From Methanosarcina sp. DH2 (GTDB lineage Archaea; Halobacteriota; Methanosarcinia; Methanosarcinales; Methanosarcinaceae), in assembly GCF_020804225.1 (NCBI RefSeq), contig NZ_WJBI01000010.1, forward strand, positions 1 through 46,633: a stretch of 46,633 nucleotides of DNA, in the 5' to 3' direction. Positions 37,342 to 46,633 of the stretch are shown one piece after another; position 1 is the first letter of the stretch; every line of letters starts with the position of its first letter. The notes beneath the pieces were generated by a model. That model was not told where the DNA came from, did not search any database, and saw only the letters and a program-made list of their open reading frames with translations. The position numbers and the translations under genes are program-made.

Positions 37342-37629
37342 ATGGAAATTTCTGAGTTTCAGAAGCTTATGTATGAACTCTACGCCCATAACGACAAAAG
37401 GAGGGGTGGAAAGGCTACGATGCTCTGGCTGGTTGAGGAAGTAGGAGAACTTGCCGAAGCTATTCGCAGAGAAGAACCTGAAAATATAGAAGAGGAACTT
37501 GCGGACTGCTTTGCCTGGATAGGGGCTCTTGCCAACCTCTATGGAGTCGATCTTGAAGAAGCTTTCTTTAAAAAGTATCCCGGTGTCTGCCCTACTTGCA
37601 GGCAAAAGCCCTGCGTCTGCATTGACTGA
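37342..37629 (+). CDS. MazG-like nucleotide pyrophosphohydrolase with C-terminal Cys cluster
   Basis: A 95-aa all-alpha NTP pyrophosphohydrolase of the MazG fold. The metal-binding pattern is WLVEEVGELAEAI...EEELADCFAWI (E-x2-E and E-x3-D). The last 15 residues add CPTCRQKPCVC, a C-x2-C-x4-C-x-C cluster that could bind zinc or an Fe-S cluster. A strong AGGAG precedes the ATG. Family members hydrolyse aberrant or canonical NTPs to NMP. It lies about 100 bp after hisF. The MazG fold is shared with HisE (phosphoribosyl-ATP pyrophosphohydrolase), but the sequence looks MazG-like. Confidence 0.88.
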   Translation: MEISEFQKLMYELYAHNDKRRGGKATMLWLVEEVGELAEAIRREEPENIEEELADCFAWIGALANLYGVDLEEAFFKKYPGVCPTCRQKPCVCID

Positions 37630-37656
37630 GTACGCATAAGTGCAGAGTGGTGTATT

Positions 37657-37688
37657 ATTCAAGCATTTATTTATTCAAGCATTTATTT
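37657..37688. repeat. 16-bp perfect tandem repeat
   Basis: Two perfect copies of ATTCAAGCATTTATTT (37657-37672, 37673-37688) and a partial third, in the 329-bp spacer 37630-37958. The rest of the spacer has no gene. A TATA-like TGTTTATTTATC lies close to the next start, at about 37936-37947. Confidence 0.8.
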
Positions 37689-37958
37689 TGTTCAAGCAGA
37701 AGATCCTGATAATTGGAACCTTGCAGTCAAGAGCAATAATCCGATAATTCCTATGACTATAATCTTTCAAGGTCCCTGATTATCCAGGAATATATTTTTA
37801 AGAACTTTAGTTTATCCGGCGCCTCTATTATTTCAACTGTTACGTATTCTATCAGGTAGAGGCTCACTTTCAGATATTTTGAGATACTTTTTTATTTATT
37901 AGAGGCAATCTCTTGTTCGGAATTTATCTGGATTGTTTATTTATCGGGGTAATCGAAG

Positions 37959-38360
37959 ATGTCAGAAACAGAAACTATCGAAACTCTTGAAGGGTTACAG
38001 TTGAAGATCCTGAACAACACCGGTGAGAACTTTGTGCTTCAGGCTCAGAAAATTGAGAAGGGAAAATACAAAAAAGGCCACCTTGCTCCGGAAAAAGTCG
38101 GATCTTATGAGGAAGAGATCTTTGAACTCATTGCATGCGAAGGAAGTTGCGAGGGCGGGGCGGATATCGAAGGCTGGATTAAATACGGGATAGGGTGCTC
38201 AGAAGGGTTCTTCAAGATACACTTCAAGTACATTGGAAAGCAAGATAAAGTTAGCTATTCCTGTGAATCCCATATGCACGATGGAAAAATACTTTGCGAA
38301 ACCTCAAAAGATAAGAAGAGCGATAGGATCGTGACCTGGATAATAGGACCAAAGGCATAA
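37959..38360 (+). CDS. Small beta-rich protein, unknown (aegerolysin-like?)
   Basis: A 133-aa soluble protein without a signal peptide. It begins with an acidic stretch, then alternating strands: LQLKILNNTGENFVLQAQKI, a central glycine/acid-rich EGSCEGGADIEGWIKYGIG, and GFFKIHFKYIGKQDKVSYSC. The pattern (conserved N-N-T-G start, G-x-x-Y centre, aromatic strands) vaguely recalls aegerolysin-type beta-sandwich proteins, but I cannot confirm it. It has four cysteines. GGGGTAATC before the ATG acts as ribosome binding site. Its neighbours give no functional hint. Confidence 0.65.
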   Translation: MSETETIETLEGLQLKILNNTGENFVLQAQKIEKGKYKKGHLAPEKVGSYEEEIFELIACEGSCEGGADIEGWIKYGIGCSEGFFKIHFKYIGKQDKVSYSCESHMHDGKILCETSKDKKSDRIVTWIIGPKA

Positions 38361-38543
38361 CTCGAAAAAACGTTATATCGGACTTGTCCGGTAATTCCTT
38401 AATCTACACCTGTTATTATTTTTTCCTTTTATTATTTTTCCTTTTCATTTTTTATCTTCCCAATTTTAATTTCAGTACCTTAAATTTTCCAGCAGGAAAG
38501 GATGCCAAAGATTAATTAAGAGCATACTCTGTAATCCCATCTG

Positions 38544-41210
38544 ATGAAGCCTGCAAAACCTGAACTGCTGGCTCCAGCTGGCGGCATGGAAGCCCTTATG
38601 GCAGCCGTAGAAAACGGAGCCGATGCTGTGTATCTCGGAGCCAGGGCTTTTAGCGCCCGGGGATATGCATCCAATTTTTCAGAAGAAGAACTTGAAAAAG
38701 CCATTGATTATGCCCATCTAAGGGGCGTGAAAATATACGTAACTGTAAACACCCTGCTCAAAGAAAGGGAAATGGAAAGGGCTCTTATATTGCTTTCCCG
38801 TCTGAGAGAAATGGGGACAGATGCGATTATCATTCAGGACATTGGGCTTATTTCCCTTTCCCAAAAATACCTGCCTGACCTTCCCCTGCACGCAAGTACA
38901 CAGATGACTTTGCACAATAGCGAAGGAATCGGGTTTGTAAAAGAGCTGGGAATCGAAAGGGTTGTGCTCTCAAGGGAAGTTTCGCTTGAAGACATAAGAA
39001 AGATAAAAGAAAAAAATGATGTGGAGATAGAGGTTTTCGTACACGGAGCCCTCTGCATTTCCTATTCAGGGCAGTGCCTCCTGAGCAGCCTTATAGGGGG
39101 AAGAAGCGGAAACAGGGGATACTGTGCCCAGCCGTGCCGCAAAAAGTACAGGCTGTACTGTGCAGGAAAGCAGATAAAAACAGCCGGCAGTTATCTTTTA
39201 AGCCCTAAGGACCTTAACACGACCTCAGGCCTCGGAGCCCTTATAGAAGCCGGGATAGAGTCCTTCAAAATAGAGGGTAGGATGAAAAGGCCGGAATATG
39301 TTGCAGGTGTTGTTAGGATCTACAGCCGCCTGATTGACAGTTACCTGAAAAACCCTGCCGGTTATTCGGTTTCTGAAGACGAGCAGGAAACCCTTACCCA
39401 GCTTTTTAACCGCGGCTTTACCTCAGGATATTTTTTTGGAAACCCGCGCGGAAAACTTATGAGCCGGGAAAATCCACATAACCGCGGCATTCCTGCAGGC
39501 ACGGTTATTAGCTATGACAGGCGTACGGAACGCATCCGTGTAAAACTTTCGAACTCCCTTCGCCTGGGAGACGGTATAATGGTCGAAAATGCCGAGACAA
39601 GGCCTGAAGACAAAGGAAAAATAATATCCTCAATGTATTCTGAAAAGGGCCCTGTATACAGTGCAGGAAAAGGAGAAGTCATAGAGATCCCCTTTGATTC
39701 GAGGGCGCCATCAGGAAGCATGGTTTACAGGACCCATGACAAGAAGCTTATGGATTCCCTTAAAAAAGAAAGCGAATCCGGATCTTTGAGGCCCAGGATT
39801 CCGTTATTTCTCACGGTAACCCTTTCCCCGGGAAAACCTGCCAGGCTCGAGATAAAGGACAGCGATTCAAATACAGTGACAGTTGAATCCGAATATCTGG
39901 TCGAGAAGGCTGAGAAACTGCCAACCTCAAAAGCTCAGGTAGAAAAACAGCTTACAAAACTTGGAAATACGATTTTTGAGGCATCAGGACTTAACGTGAA
40001 TATAGATAAGGATATTTTTATTCCAGTGGGGCAGCTGAACGATCTGAGGACGAAAGCGGTTTTACAGCTTGAAAACCTGCGCGTATCAAAATGGAAGCGG
40101 AAACCTCTCGAAAATCTGCAGCTCCTTGCACCTGGAGAAAGAAAGGCAAAGGAAATAGAGGAAACAAAGGGAACAAAGGGAACAACGGAGACAGAGGAAA
40201 TAAAGGAAGCAGAAGAAACAAAGGGAACAACGGAGATAGAGGAAACAAAGGAAATAGAGGAAATAAAGGAATTAAAATCCCAAAAACTTCCGGGAAAGCC
40301 TTTGCTCTCAGTTTCCGTGTATTCCCTCGAAGGGCTTGAAGGGGCTCTTGCAGGCGGAGCAGACTGCGTTTACTTCGGAGAGGGGCTTTTTAGAAGGCCA
40401 CAAACAACAGGAAAAGAGAAAAACTCCGAAGTGGAGGAATCCTCCTTTAGATGCCTTGATTCCAGATTTGAAAGTGCTGTTCTGAAAGCCAAATCTGCAG
40501 GCAGAAAAATCTATTTCAATACTCCTAAAATAGTGAAGGATTCCGAGATGAAGCAGGTTGAGGAGACCCTTTCCAATGTCTTAAAGTTAGGAGCTGACGG
40601 TGTCCTTGTTTCAAACCTGGGTACATTTAACCTCGCAAAAGAAAAAAAGATCCCGTTTATTGCAGACAGTCCCCTGAATATCTATAACGGTCATACATTT
40701 GCCCTTCTCTTGCAGAAAGGGGCAGAAATGGCTGTGATTTCTCCCGAATTGACGCTTGAAGAGCTCAAAGAAGTGGCTCCTCACGGACCTGCAGAGTGTG
40801 TTGTCCACGGCCGTCTCGAACTGATGGAGTCCGAACACTGCCTCGCAGACGGGCTGCTCGGGAAAGAAGGAAACCATTGCAGTGCTCCCTGCACCTCAGG
40901 AAACTTTACGCTGGTAGATGAGAAGAATTACGAATTTCCCCTGCTCATGGACTATCAGTGCAGAACCCATCTCCTGAACTCAAGATCCCTCTGTATGCTT
41001 GAATATGTCCCTGCATTTATAGAAAGTGGAATCTCAAGCCTGAGAATTGAGACTCTCGGAATGGATAATGCAGAAGAAATCAGGAGAATTACAGGAAAAT
41101 ACAGGAAAGCAATTGATGCATTTTGTGAGAGAGGAGATAGGGCAAAGGAAAAATGTGAGGATATCGGAAAAGGTTTTACCACGGGGCATTACTTCAGAGG
41201 CGTGCAATAA
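38544..41210 (+). CDS. U32 family peptidase-like protein (RlhA/YhbU relative)
   Basis: An 888-aa protein of the U32 collagenase-like family, a group now linked mainly to RNA hydroxylation (RlhA, TrhP) rather than proteolysis. The N-terminal catalytic-type barrel has [26 protein letters not shown], the signature [20 protein letters not shown], and CAQPCRKKY (cluster cysteines). A DUF3656-like middle region (~350-530) follows. A low-complexity linker (~533-575) of [14 protein letters not shown] repeats then leads to a second barrel half with [14 protein letters not shown] and HCSAPCTSG. The linker DNA at 40140-40275 is almost pure purine. Both halves keep Cys sets, so two Fe-S clusters are possible. 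Confidence 0.92.
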   Translation: MKPAKPELLAPAGGMEALMAAVENGADAVYLGARAFSARGYASNFSEEELEKAIDYAHLRGVKIYVTVNTLLKEREMERALILLSRLREMGTDAIIIQDIGLISLSQKYLPDLPLHASTQMTLHNSEGIGFVKELGIERVVLSREVSLEDIRKIKEKNDVEIEVFVHGALCISYSGQCLLSSLIGGRSGNRGYCAQPCRKKYRLYCAGKQIKTAGSYLLSPKDLNTTSGLGALIEAGIESFKIEGRMKRPEYVAGVVRIYSRLIDSYLKNPAGYSVSEDEQETLTQLFNRGFTSGYFFGNPRGKLMSRENPHNRGIPAGTVISYDRRTERIRVKLSNSLRLGDGIMVENAETRPEDKGKIISSMYSEKGPVYSAGKGEVIEIPFDSRAPSGSMVYRTHDKKLMDSLKKESESGSLRPRIPLFLTVTLSPGKPARLEIKDSDSNTVTVESEYLVEKAEKLPTSKAQVEKQLTKLGNTIFEASGLNVNIDKDIFIPVGQLNDLRTKAVLQLENLRVSKWKRKPLENLQLLAPGERKAKEIEETKGTKGTTETEEIKEAEETKGTTEIEETKEIEEIKELKSQKLPGKPLLSVSVYSLEGLEGALAGGADCVYFGEGLFRRPQTTGKEKNSEVEESSFRCLDSRFESAVLKAKSAGRKIYFNTPKIVKDSEMKQVEETLSNVLKLGADGVLVSNLGTFNLAKEKKIPFIADSPLNIYNGHTFALLLQKGAEMAVISPELTLEELKEVAPHGPAECVVHGRLELMESEHCLADGLLGKEGNHCSAPCTSGNFTLVDEKNYEFPLLMDYQCRTHLLNSRSLCMLEYVPAFIESGISSLRIETLGMDNAEEIRRITGKYRKAIDAFCERGDRAKEKCEDIGKGFTTGHYFRGVQ

Positions 41211-41302
41211 GAGGACTGAAACAGATAAAAAACAAACAAAAACAGTCCGAAAAACAGACAAAAAAGCTGTGTGGTATAGCAGATAAAAAGGGTGGTAGGA
41301 TA

Positions 41303-41752
41303 ATGGAAAAAAAGAAAGTTGCAGAACGTCAGAACCCGAAAATTTTCCTGTCAGGCTCGATCAGGGGAGGAAGACAGCTTCTTGAGACATATCGGTTTAT
41401 GTACGCTGCCCTCGAGGAAGCAGGAGCAGAAGTGCTTAGCTGGCATGTTGCAGACCCAGATCTGGAAGAAAACGAATCAAAAATGACTGAACAGGACATT
41501 TATGATAGAGACATGGGGCTGCTTGCAAAAAGCGATGCTCTGATTGCAGAGGTGACAGTACCGTCTACGGGCGTGGGCTATGAAATATGCAGGGCGCTTG
41601 ACCGGAAAATTCCTGTGCTCTGCCTGCATAGGCCCGATGCTGTAGTCTCTGCAATGGTGCTTGGGAACCCTTACCCTGCGCTGGATATACGAGCTTATTC
41701 AAACGAGTCAGTACTTAATGAAATTATTATAAAATTTGTCCGGGCTCTATGA
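41303..41752 (+). CDS. 2'-deoxynucleoside 5'-phosphate N-hydrolase-like protein (DNPH1/Rcl)
   Basis: A 149-aa member of the nucleoside 2-deoxyribosyltransferase superfamily closest to DNPH1/Rcl, which cleaves the glycosidic bond of deoxynucleoside monophosphates. [11 protein letters not shown] is the phosphate-binding start, SWHVADPDL follows, and the catalytic glutamate is expected in [26 protein letters not shown] precedes the ATG. It is probably a nucleotide-pool cleaning enzyme. The substrate base is not predictable. Confidence 0.88.
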   Translation: MEKKKVAERQNPKIFLSGSIRGGRQLLETYRFMYAALEEAGAEVLSWHVADPDLEENESKMTEQDIYDRDMGLLAKSDALIAEVTVPSTGVGYEICRALDRKIPVLCLHRPDAVVSAMVLGNPYPALDIRAYSNESVLNEIIIKFVRAL

Positions 41753-41871
41753 GGGAAAAAATGCCGTAAAATAGTGTACCTCTCTCAAATAAAAAAGATC
41801 GGTAGCCATTTTCAATTATGTCTGGCACAAATTCCCAAAAAGCCATAACTGGTTCAGAAAACTCAGTGATA

Positions 41872-41884
41872 AATATAAATAATT
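41872..41884 (+). promoter_or_regulatory. TATA box of the BofA-like gene
   Basis: AAATATAAATAAT lies about 20-32 bp before the ATG at 41904, with no Shine-Dalgarno, indicating a leaderless transcript. Confidence 0.45.
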
Positions 41885-41903
41885 TGAACACTATGTATAA
41901 TCT

Positions 41904-42161
41904 ATGGTAGTCGGAGTTCCCGAAATCTCAGTATTAATCCTGGCAGCTATAGCAGCGTTTGTGCTGTACAAAATGCTCAAGACTGCCACCAGCCTTGCAA
42001 TAAATGCAGTGCTTGGGATCTTAGCCCTGATAGTAGCAAAATTTTTGCTAGGACTTGAAATCGCAATCACCTGGGTAGCAGTCCTGGTCTGCGCAATAGG
42101 AGGTATTTTCGGAGCCCTTGTAATAATTGTGCTTAATTACCTTAAGCTAGCTTTTATATGA
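41904..42161 (+). CDS. BofA-like small integral membrane protein
   Basis: An 85-aa protein made almost entirely of membrane segments: VLILAAIAAFVLYKMLK, LAINAVLGILALIVAKFLLG, and WVAVLVCAIGGIFGALVIIVLNYL. The LAINAVLGILAL-x(n)-GI-x-GAL pattern is that of the pro-sigmaK processing inhibitor BofA family. Archaea have no sigmaK, so the role here must be different. Its neighbours give no clue. Confidence 0.78.
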   Translation: MVVGVPEISVLILAAIAAFVLYKMLKTATSLAINAVLGILALIVAKFLLGLEIAITWVAVLVCAIGGIFGALVIIVLNYLKLAFI

Positions 42162-42263
42162 AAATAAAAATAAAGTATTCAGGTTGTTTTTAAAGTTATA
42201 TAGAGGGTCTGGAACGGCAAAAAACAGATGAGTAGAAAGATTCAGAGAAAGTATGAGTTAAGT

Positions 42264-43028
42264 TCAAAGTTTCCGGAAAACTCCCCTGACCATATGCCGT
42301 TGATAAGATTTCCCTCTAAAAGTTTTCTCTTTTATTACATTTTCCAGTTCAAGGACTTCAAACCCGCAGAAAAGTTCCTTTACCTCTTCTTCAGTAAAAT
42401 AATGGTAAATTATCCCGTTTTGACGGACAAAAGTTTTTTCTTCAAATGGGCTTGAAGGCTCTCCTCCACAGCGCATATCCTCACAGCCGAACGCCTCGAA
42501 AAAAACGAAACCTTCACAGCAGAGAAGGCGCAAGAATTCCCTGACAGCAGCTTGCCGCTCTTCTTTAAAAAGGTGCTGGAGTACACCATAACAGAGAATT
42601 CCGTCAAATGAGCCGGATTTGAAAGGAAGGGCATGCACACTTGCTCCAAGATGTTCTGCAAACCTGCCGCTTCTCGCAAGCTGCGTACGGGAACTTCCAA
42701 GAGCGGTTAAGGAAATATCAGCCCCGACCGAAGTATAATGCCTTGAAAGCTCTCCAAGGTACCTTCCATTCCCCGAACCTGCATCCAGGACTCTCACTTC
42801 TGGCGCAAGATAAGCCTGCAGACTCCGGATAGACGCTGGGCCCCCCCATTTTAGGTGGACATATTCCTTATCCCAGGCAAGGAAGTGCTCTTTTGAAGAG
42901 CCTGCAGGCTTTTTCACCGGTTCATCTGTATTATTTGGTTCATCTGTATCCTTTGTATCTACCGTGCCGGTCATCTCTGTGTCCGTGATACCCATACCCT
43001 TTATGATCTCTGCATCATCTATTTCCAT
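42264..43028 (-). CDS. Class I SAM-dependent methyltransferase
   Basis: A 254-aa protein with a Rossmann-type methyltransferase core. Motif I is VLDAGSGNGRYLGELS, followed by GADIS (motif II region), LPFKSGSFDGILCYGVLQHL (motif III/IV) and LLCCEGFVFFEAFG. The first ~40 residues are a Thr/Asp-rich low-complexity segment (TDTEMTGTVDTKDTDEP) not expected in the fold. The overall pattern resembles small-molecule or tRNA wobble (Trm9-like) methyltransferases. The substrate is unknown. It is convergent with the BofA-like gene and lies just downstream of lysS in the same direction. Confidence 0.85.
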   Translation of the reverse strand: MEIDDAEIIKGMGITDTEMTGTVDTKDTDEPNNTDEPVKKPAGSSKEHFLAWDKEYVHLKWGGPASIRSLQAYLAPEVRVLDAGSGNGRYLGELSRHYTSVGADISLTALGSSRTQLARSGRFAEHLGASVHALPFKSGSFDGILCYGVLQHLFKEERQAAVREFLRLLCCEGFVFFEAFGCEDMRCGGEPSSPFEEKTFVRQNGIIYHYFTEEEVKELFCGFEVLELENVIKEKTFRGKSYQRHMVRGVFRKL

Positions 43029-43084
43029 ATTTGTCTGTCTTTTTCCACGTCTACTTTTCTTTTTCCATACCCATCTGACTTTAT

Positions 43085-44698
43085 TTATGAGCGTTTTTCA
43101 GGGATGTATGTTGAAGCTTCCCTGAACCGGGTTATAAGGAAGTCCTTCTCAAAAGAAGATAAGAACCAGCCTGCTTTTGGGCCCGAGCTCTGCCCGAGAA
43201 TTGAGGTATAGATCGCTTTGAAAAGGTCTTTAGGGTCTACCTGTGGGACCGGTTCATTTAACTTTTCCGTGATCAGCCCGTTCAGTTCAGAACCTTCATC
43301 TTTTGCGGAATATACCAGCATATGGTATTCCTCTCCGCTGATCTCTCCTCTCGCTTCAATAAGGTCTGCAAAAGCCCCAAGGAAGGCTTTCTGGAGTTCC
43401 GAAAGGGTAGCTGCCTGCACAGGCACTCTCTCTTTTACACTGAACCTGGCAAAAGGCGGAGCATAGAGTTCAAGCCATCTGGAGACATTATCTACAAGTT
43501 CCCTGATACACTTTTCATCTTCAATTGAAAAGCCTGAACGTTTTACGATCTTCAGCACCTGCTCGAAATCCCCCCTGGCAACCTGGTAGATTGTTACCAT
43601 CTGCTTGAAAGGAATTTCCGGATGGCAGATGCCAGTTGCCCTGGAGAGTTCGTAAATCCTCTTTTCAAAGTCTCCAAGGGAGGGGTCATTTTCCCGGAAC
43701 TTATCTCTGAGCCGCTCGTATTCGTCCACCATTGTAAGGAGAGGCTGCCCAGGGTCGAACTGGATATGTTTTTCAGGTTTTGTACGGATAATCAGGTAAC
43801 GGAGGACTTCGGGAGGCACCACCTCAAGCATATCAGAAATAGAGACAACCACTCCCGTAGAAGAAGACATCGCCCCTTGTTTTCCAAGCATTATCCACTC
43901 GTAGACTATAGGATAGGGAGGTTCGTGTCCGTAGATTTCCCTTACTATTCTCTTTCCTGTATCATAGGAGCCGCCTCTTGAAGCGTGGTCTTTTCCGAAA
44001 GGCTCGACAGTTACCCCGAGAACAGCCCAGCGGGCAGGCCAGTCCACTCTCCAGGTAAGCTTTCCCCCTCCTGTCATCGGCACCGTCCCTGAGTGCCCGC
44101 AGGCACAGACGTAATCCACAGTTTCGGCTTCCAGATCAAACCCTGTGACTTTTGTGGTCGTTATTTTCCCGCACTCGTTACAGCGGGGGTTAAAAGGGCT
44201 CCATTCTTCTGCGACTGTTTTTCCAGAAACCTCTTCAAGGATTTTTGCAATTTCGTCCCTTTTCACAAGGGCGGACTTTATCGCTTCGGTATACATTCCT
44301 GCCCTGTACATTTCGGCCGCCCTGTAGACCTCGGGGTTGATGCCAAGGCGTCTGAGTGCTTCAAGGAAAGGCTTCAGGAAATGCTCAGCGTAATTTGCAC
44401 ATTCCCCGCATGGGCAGGGAACCTCTGAAATGGGTTTTCCCACATGCTCGGCATAACTTTCTGGAAGGAAAGGGTAAACCTTACGCAGCGGGTCATAATT
44501 ATCGGCAATGTAGATAAAACGGGCATCTGCTCCCCTGTCAAGGAGAGCACGATAAGCAGCATCAGCAGTCACTACCTCCCTCATATTGCCTATATGGATG
44601 TGTCCGGAGGGAGTGATTCCAGTGGCAACAAGGTGCTTGCCACTCTTATTTAACGCGTCTTCGGCTATGACGTCTGCCCAGTGAATTGTGTCAGCCAT
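43085..44698 (-). CDS. lysS: Lysyl-tRNA synthetase, class I
   Basis: Class I LysRS, the archaeal type unrelated to the class II bacterial enzyme (537 aa from the start chosen). The HIGH motif is [11 protein letters not shown] and the KMSKS-equivalent is [12 protein letters not shown]. The [12 protein letters not shown] and CNECGKITT...CACGHSG cysteine pairs suggest zinc sites. A helical anticodon-binding domain makes up the C-terminus. I start at the ATG at 44698 with GGTGAG 4 nt before it. The in-frame GTG three codons upstream is part of that ribosome binding site. Methanosarcina species also carry a class II LysRS, and both enzymes were once studied in connection with tRNA-Pyl charging. 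Confidence 0.96.
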   Translation of the reverse strand: MADTIHWADVIAEDALNKSGKHLVATGITPSGHIHIGNMREVVTADAAYRALLDRGADARFIYIADNYDPLRKVYPFLPESYAEHVGKPISEVPCPCGECANYAEHFLKPFLEALRRLGINPEVYRAAEMYRAGMYTEAIKSALVKRDEIAKILEEVSGKTVAEEWSPFNPRCNECGKITTTKVTGFDLEAETVDYVCACGHSGTVPMTGGGKLTWRVDWPARWAVLGVTVEPFGKDHASRGGSYDTGKRIVREIYGHEPPYPIVYEWIMLGKQGAMSSSTGVVVSISDMLEVVPPEVLRYLIIRTKPEKHIQFDPGQPLLTMVDEYERLRDKFRENDPSLGDFEKRIYELSRATGICHPEIPFKQMVTIYQVARGDFEQVLKIVKRSGFSIEDEKCIRELVDNVSRWLELYAPPFARFSVKERVPVQAATLSELQKAFLGAFADLIEARGEISGEEYHMLVYSAKDEGSELNGLITEKLNEPVPQVDPKDLFKAIYTSILGQSSGPKAGWFLSSFEKDFLITRFREASTYIPEKRS

Positions 44699-45500
44699 GG
44701 TTCTCACCAGAATATAAGATAAACCGTAGAATCAGGTATGAAGACAAGAAATCAGGATCTTTTCATTCATTTATCTACAGGTTTGGATTTCCTGCATAAT
44801 TATCGTATCAACTGATAAACTTTGGGCTGGCAATGAAAACCCTGAAAGTACTTGATTTCTTTCCATTTCAGGGCACAGGGAACCAAAGAGAATGAAAGAC
44901 AGAAAAACAGAAAAAAAGGTAGAGACTGGTAAATTAAAGAAGGAAAGGATGAAACAGGGAAAAAAGAAAGAGAGAATCAACTCAGGGAGACAAAAAAAGG
45001 AAAAAAAGTAATGGAGGTTCAAAGGCAAATTGTTTCAGGAGTCTACAGAATTACGGAGATTTAAAATGGCGCTTTACAAGGCAAATCAAGTAAATTTGAT
45101 TTACCAATAAATAAAAGCACGTATAAATATATAAATTTATCGTATTTAGTCGATTACGTCCTTAAAAAAAATATAATTACAGAACAACCAGACTAAAAAC
45201 AACTAAACCGGAAATCCGAAATGAAAACTGTTCAGACCCGAAGGAAAAACTGCAAATTGGAAAAACAAAGAAGAATGACTGCAAAAAAATAAAAAGGGTT
45301 TGAAATATAATAATCCGTTGAAATAGCAGTTTCTAAAACCCGGGCTTCAGTACAGTTTTATAAAAAAAACTCTGTTGAAACCAATCAAATCATGATGCTT
45401 TCTTTTTAACTCTCAGCTAAGCAGTGTAAACCTATTTTACCATTAATGTAGAAAGATAACCGTTCCTGTAAAAAATAAGGCTAAAAAGCAGCACTTAAGG
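44699..45500. other. Long spacer upstream of lysS
   Basis: No conserved gene. A purine-rich stretch at about 44875-45010 contains a 39-codon Lys/Arg-rich plus-strand frame (44892-45011, begins MKDRKTEKKV) that I regard as composition-driven. A small palindrome AAATCAA / TTGATTT sits at about 45083-45101, next to a TATA-rich segment (ACGTATAAATATATAAATT, about 45119-45137). The lysS promoter is probably the minus-strand TTTATCTTATATTC just before its ribosome binding site. Confidence 0.35.
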
Positions 45501-46029
45501 CTAAAAACAGCGTTTTTTCAAAGAAAAGAACATATAATCCAGATAAAGCTGCATGTCAGATTCAGTTGCTCCAGAAACTTTTGCAAGTGATGTGGATTTT
45601 GCCTTTTCTTGACCAATATACGTATTGTTATCATCTGACTGTGTACTGATGAATGCCGCATAGTTTTCCGCATCATAGTTGTAGCTTAAAATATCTCCCA
45701 TAGATGCATCAATATCATAATCATATTCAGTGTTAACTATAAAATTCGATTTCATACTCCGGTCTGCCATCATCTGTGTCAGGTTTTACCGTGAAAAAAG
45801 TGACATTAGCTTCTGCAAGTCCGGCATGAACAAGAGCGATTTCCTTTGCTCTGTCTGCAGTCATACTATCCGTACTGTTAATAATTTCATCTATATAGGA
45901 GTTTATAGAAACTATAGAGTATATTATTTCATCAGCAGTGCCGGGTGTCGTATCGTCTGTAGCCGCACAACCAGCAGCACTTATTGCTAATACACTGACC
46001 ATTAATATCGTAAATAGTGTTTTTTTCAC
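45501..46029 (-). pseudogene. PepSY-domain lipoprotein, frameshifted and truncated
   Basis: The 5' part (46029 to 45733) encodes a lipoprotein signal (FTILMVSVLAISAAGCAA) and a PepSY-type repeat, AKEIALVHAGLAEANVTFF..DTDDGRPEYEIEFY, then hits a stop. The continuation lies in another frame: NTEYDYDIDASMGDILSYNYDAENY and a second repeat beginning IGQEKAKSTSLAKVSGA. A single extra base near 45740 (TTTTATAGTTAAC, where TTTTATGTTAAC would keep the frame) explains the break. The second repeat ends early, at 45501, with unrelated residues. PepSY lipoproteins are usually thought to inhibit or modulate extracytoplasmic peptidases. Confidence 0.75.
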
Positions 46030-46484
46030 TAAAATACTTCGAGATATAATTTTGTTTTCGTAGAAAGAGGAGTTTTTAATTTTAGAGACATAAGTGTTAC
46101 TATTAAAATCAAAGTTTGTACTTCAAGATCAAAAATCAATTGTTATCTGATACTTGTCGAAAGCAGTGTGTGAACATGAAAACCTGTTTTCAAAAGAAAA
46201 AGGCATGAACCAGAGCCCTTTCCTCGCTTCTGAAGGAAGCAGGCAGGAGTAAGTCACCAGAGATCAAAAAGAAACAAGCGAAAAGAATCCAATAAGACAT
46301 TCAATAAAAAGAAAATGGAAAGGACGGCAGAGATTCATCCCCGGAATACGGATCGGGAAGGAAATTTCCAGAGCGGTTTTCCGGAGATATGAAAGCATTT
46401 TTGAGGGCTGTTCCCGTTTTTTGCTTCCTGCCGTTTTTCCATTTCATGGACGAAGGTACAGGCCGAAGCCTGAACCAGTCCATC
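46030..46484. other. Spacer near the right edge
   Basis: No gene seen. A minus-strand TATA-like ATTATATCTCG at about 46040-46050 could be the promoter of the decayed PepSY gene. The remainder is the downstream region of the partial gene at the window edge. Confidence 0.3.
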
Positions 46485-46633
46485 TTAAGCAATCTGTCTT
46501 CTGAAAAGATTACAGGAGTTTATCTTGACATCGAGAACTTTCTCGATATTCATTTTTGCAGCAATGCCCTTTGCGGCACCCGGGACTGAGGTGATCACGC
46601 CAATATCGAGCTCTTCACGGAGTTCGCGCATAA
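46485..46633 (-). CDS. 3' end of an unidentified gene running off the window
   Basis: The last 48 codons before a TAA at 46485 read [20 protein letters not shown]...[16 protein letters not shown], with normal housekeeping-like codon use, and the frame is open to the window edge. The first Met seen need not be the start. I do not recognise the family from this fragment. Confidence 0.6.
   Translation of the reverse strand, partial: MRELREELDIGVITSVPGAAKGIAAKMNIEKVLDVKINSCNLFRRQIA

Noticed and set aside
44892-45011. 39-codon Lys/Arg-rich frame upstream of lysS
   Set aside because: It lies in a purine-rich stretch where any A/G-rich frame encodes Lys, Arg and Glu. The ribosome binding site is not convincing.

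Overview
The window looks like chromosomal DNA of a methanogenic archaeon of the genus Methanosarcina or a close relative. The evidence is the gene set: archaeal GluRS, class I LysRS, CTP-dependent riboflavin kinase with a DNA-binding domain, the siroheme-dependent heme genes ahbA/ahbB/ahbD, two HVO_0476-type zinc-finger proteins beside two protein-isoaspartate methyltransferases, a MEDS-domain histidine kinase and a DUF1724 regulator. Promoters are archaeal (TATA-like boxes, several leaderless genes) and Shine-Dalgarno sites match a 3' 16S end complementary to GGAGGTGATC. Species cannot be fixed from the sequence alone.

Region 0.7-14 kb, all on the minus strand, is a tetrapyrrole cluster read from ahbD down to gltX: ahbD, ahbA, ahbB, sirC-like dehydrogenase, hemA, hemB, hemL, hemC, then pyrD-pyrK, an FAH-family hydrolase, a small HTH protein and gltX. 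It contains most of the route from glutamyl-tRNA through ALA, porphobilinogen and hydroxymethylbilane, plus the siroheme-to-heme branch. Uroporphyrinogen-III synthase, the uroporphyrinogen methyltransferase and ahbC are not in the window. gltX makes the Glu-tRNA that HemA reduces. Several spacers carry a different short tandem repeat.

Region 14-24.3 kb is an accessory, AT-rich stretch of exported or membrane-anchored proteins (beta-helix NosD-like protein, C39-like cysteine peptidase, DUF3160 lipoprotein, an internally duplicated anchored protein, a small anchored protein) with one DUF1724-type regulator. It also holds relics: a decayed secreted-protein start behind a second copy of a structured leader, a 5' fragment of ahbD with its promoter, and a TnpB/IS200-IS605-type remnant. 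The most interesting signal is the pair of roughly 130-nt leader sequences near 17.5 and 23.1 kb, whose stems are kept by compensatory base changes.

Region 24.3-32 kb holds a large sensor histidine kinase broken by one frameshift in a homopolymer, aroC, a cation efflux protein, and the ribB-ribK pair with a palindrome over the ribK start. Region 32-35.3 kb is a locally duplicated block of HVO_0476 zinc-finger and pcm genes with a vestigial gene end between the two pcm copies. Region 35.3-46.6 kb is mostly housekeeping: a DUF151 nuclease-like protein, hisF, a MazG-like pyrophosphohydrolase with a Cys cluster, a small unknown, a U32 peptidase-family protein, a DNPH1-like N-hydrolase, a BofA-like membrane protein, a methyltransferase and lysS, followed by a decayed PepSY lipoprotein and the 3' end of a gene that runs off the window. 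No rRNA, tRNA or CRISPR array was seen.
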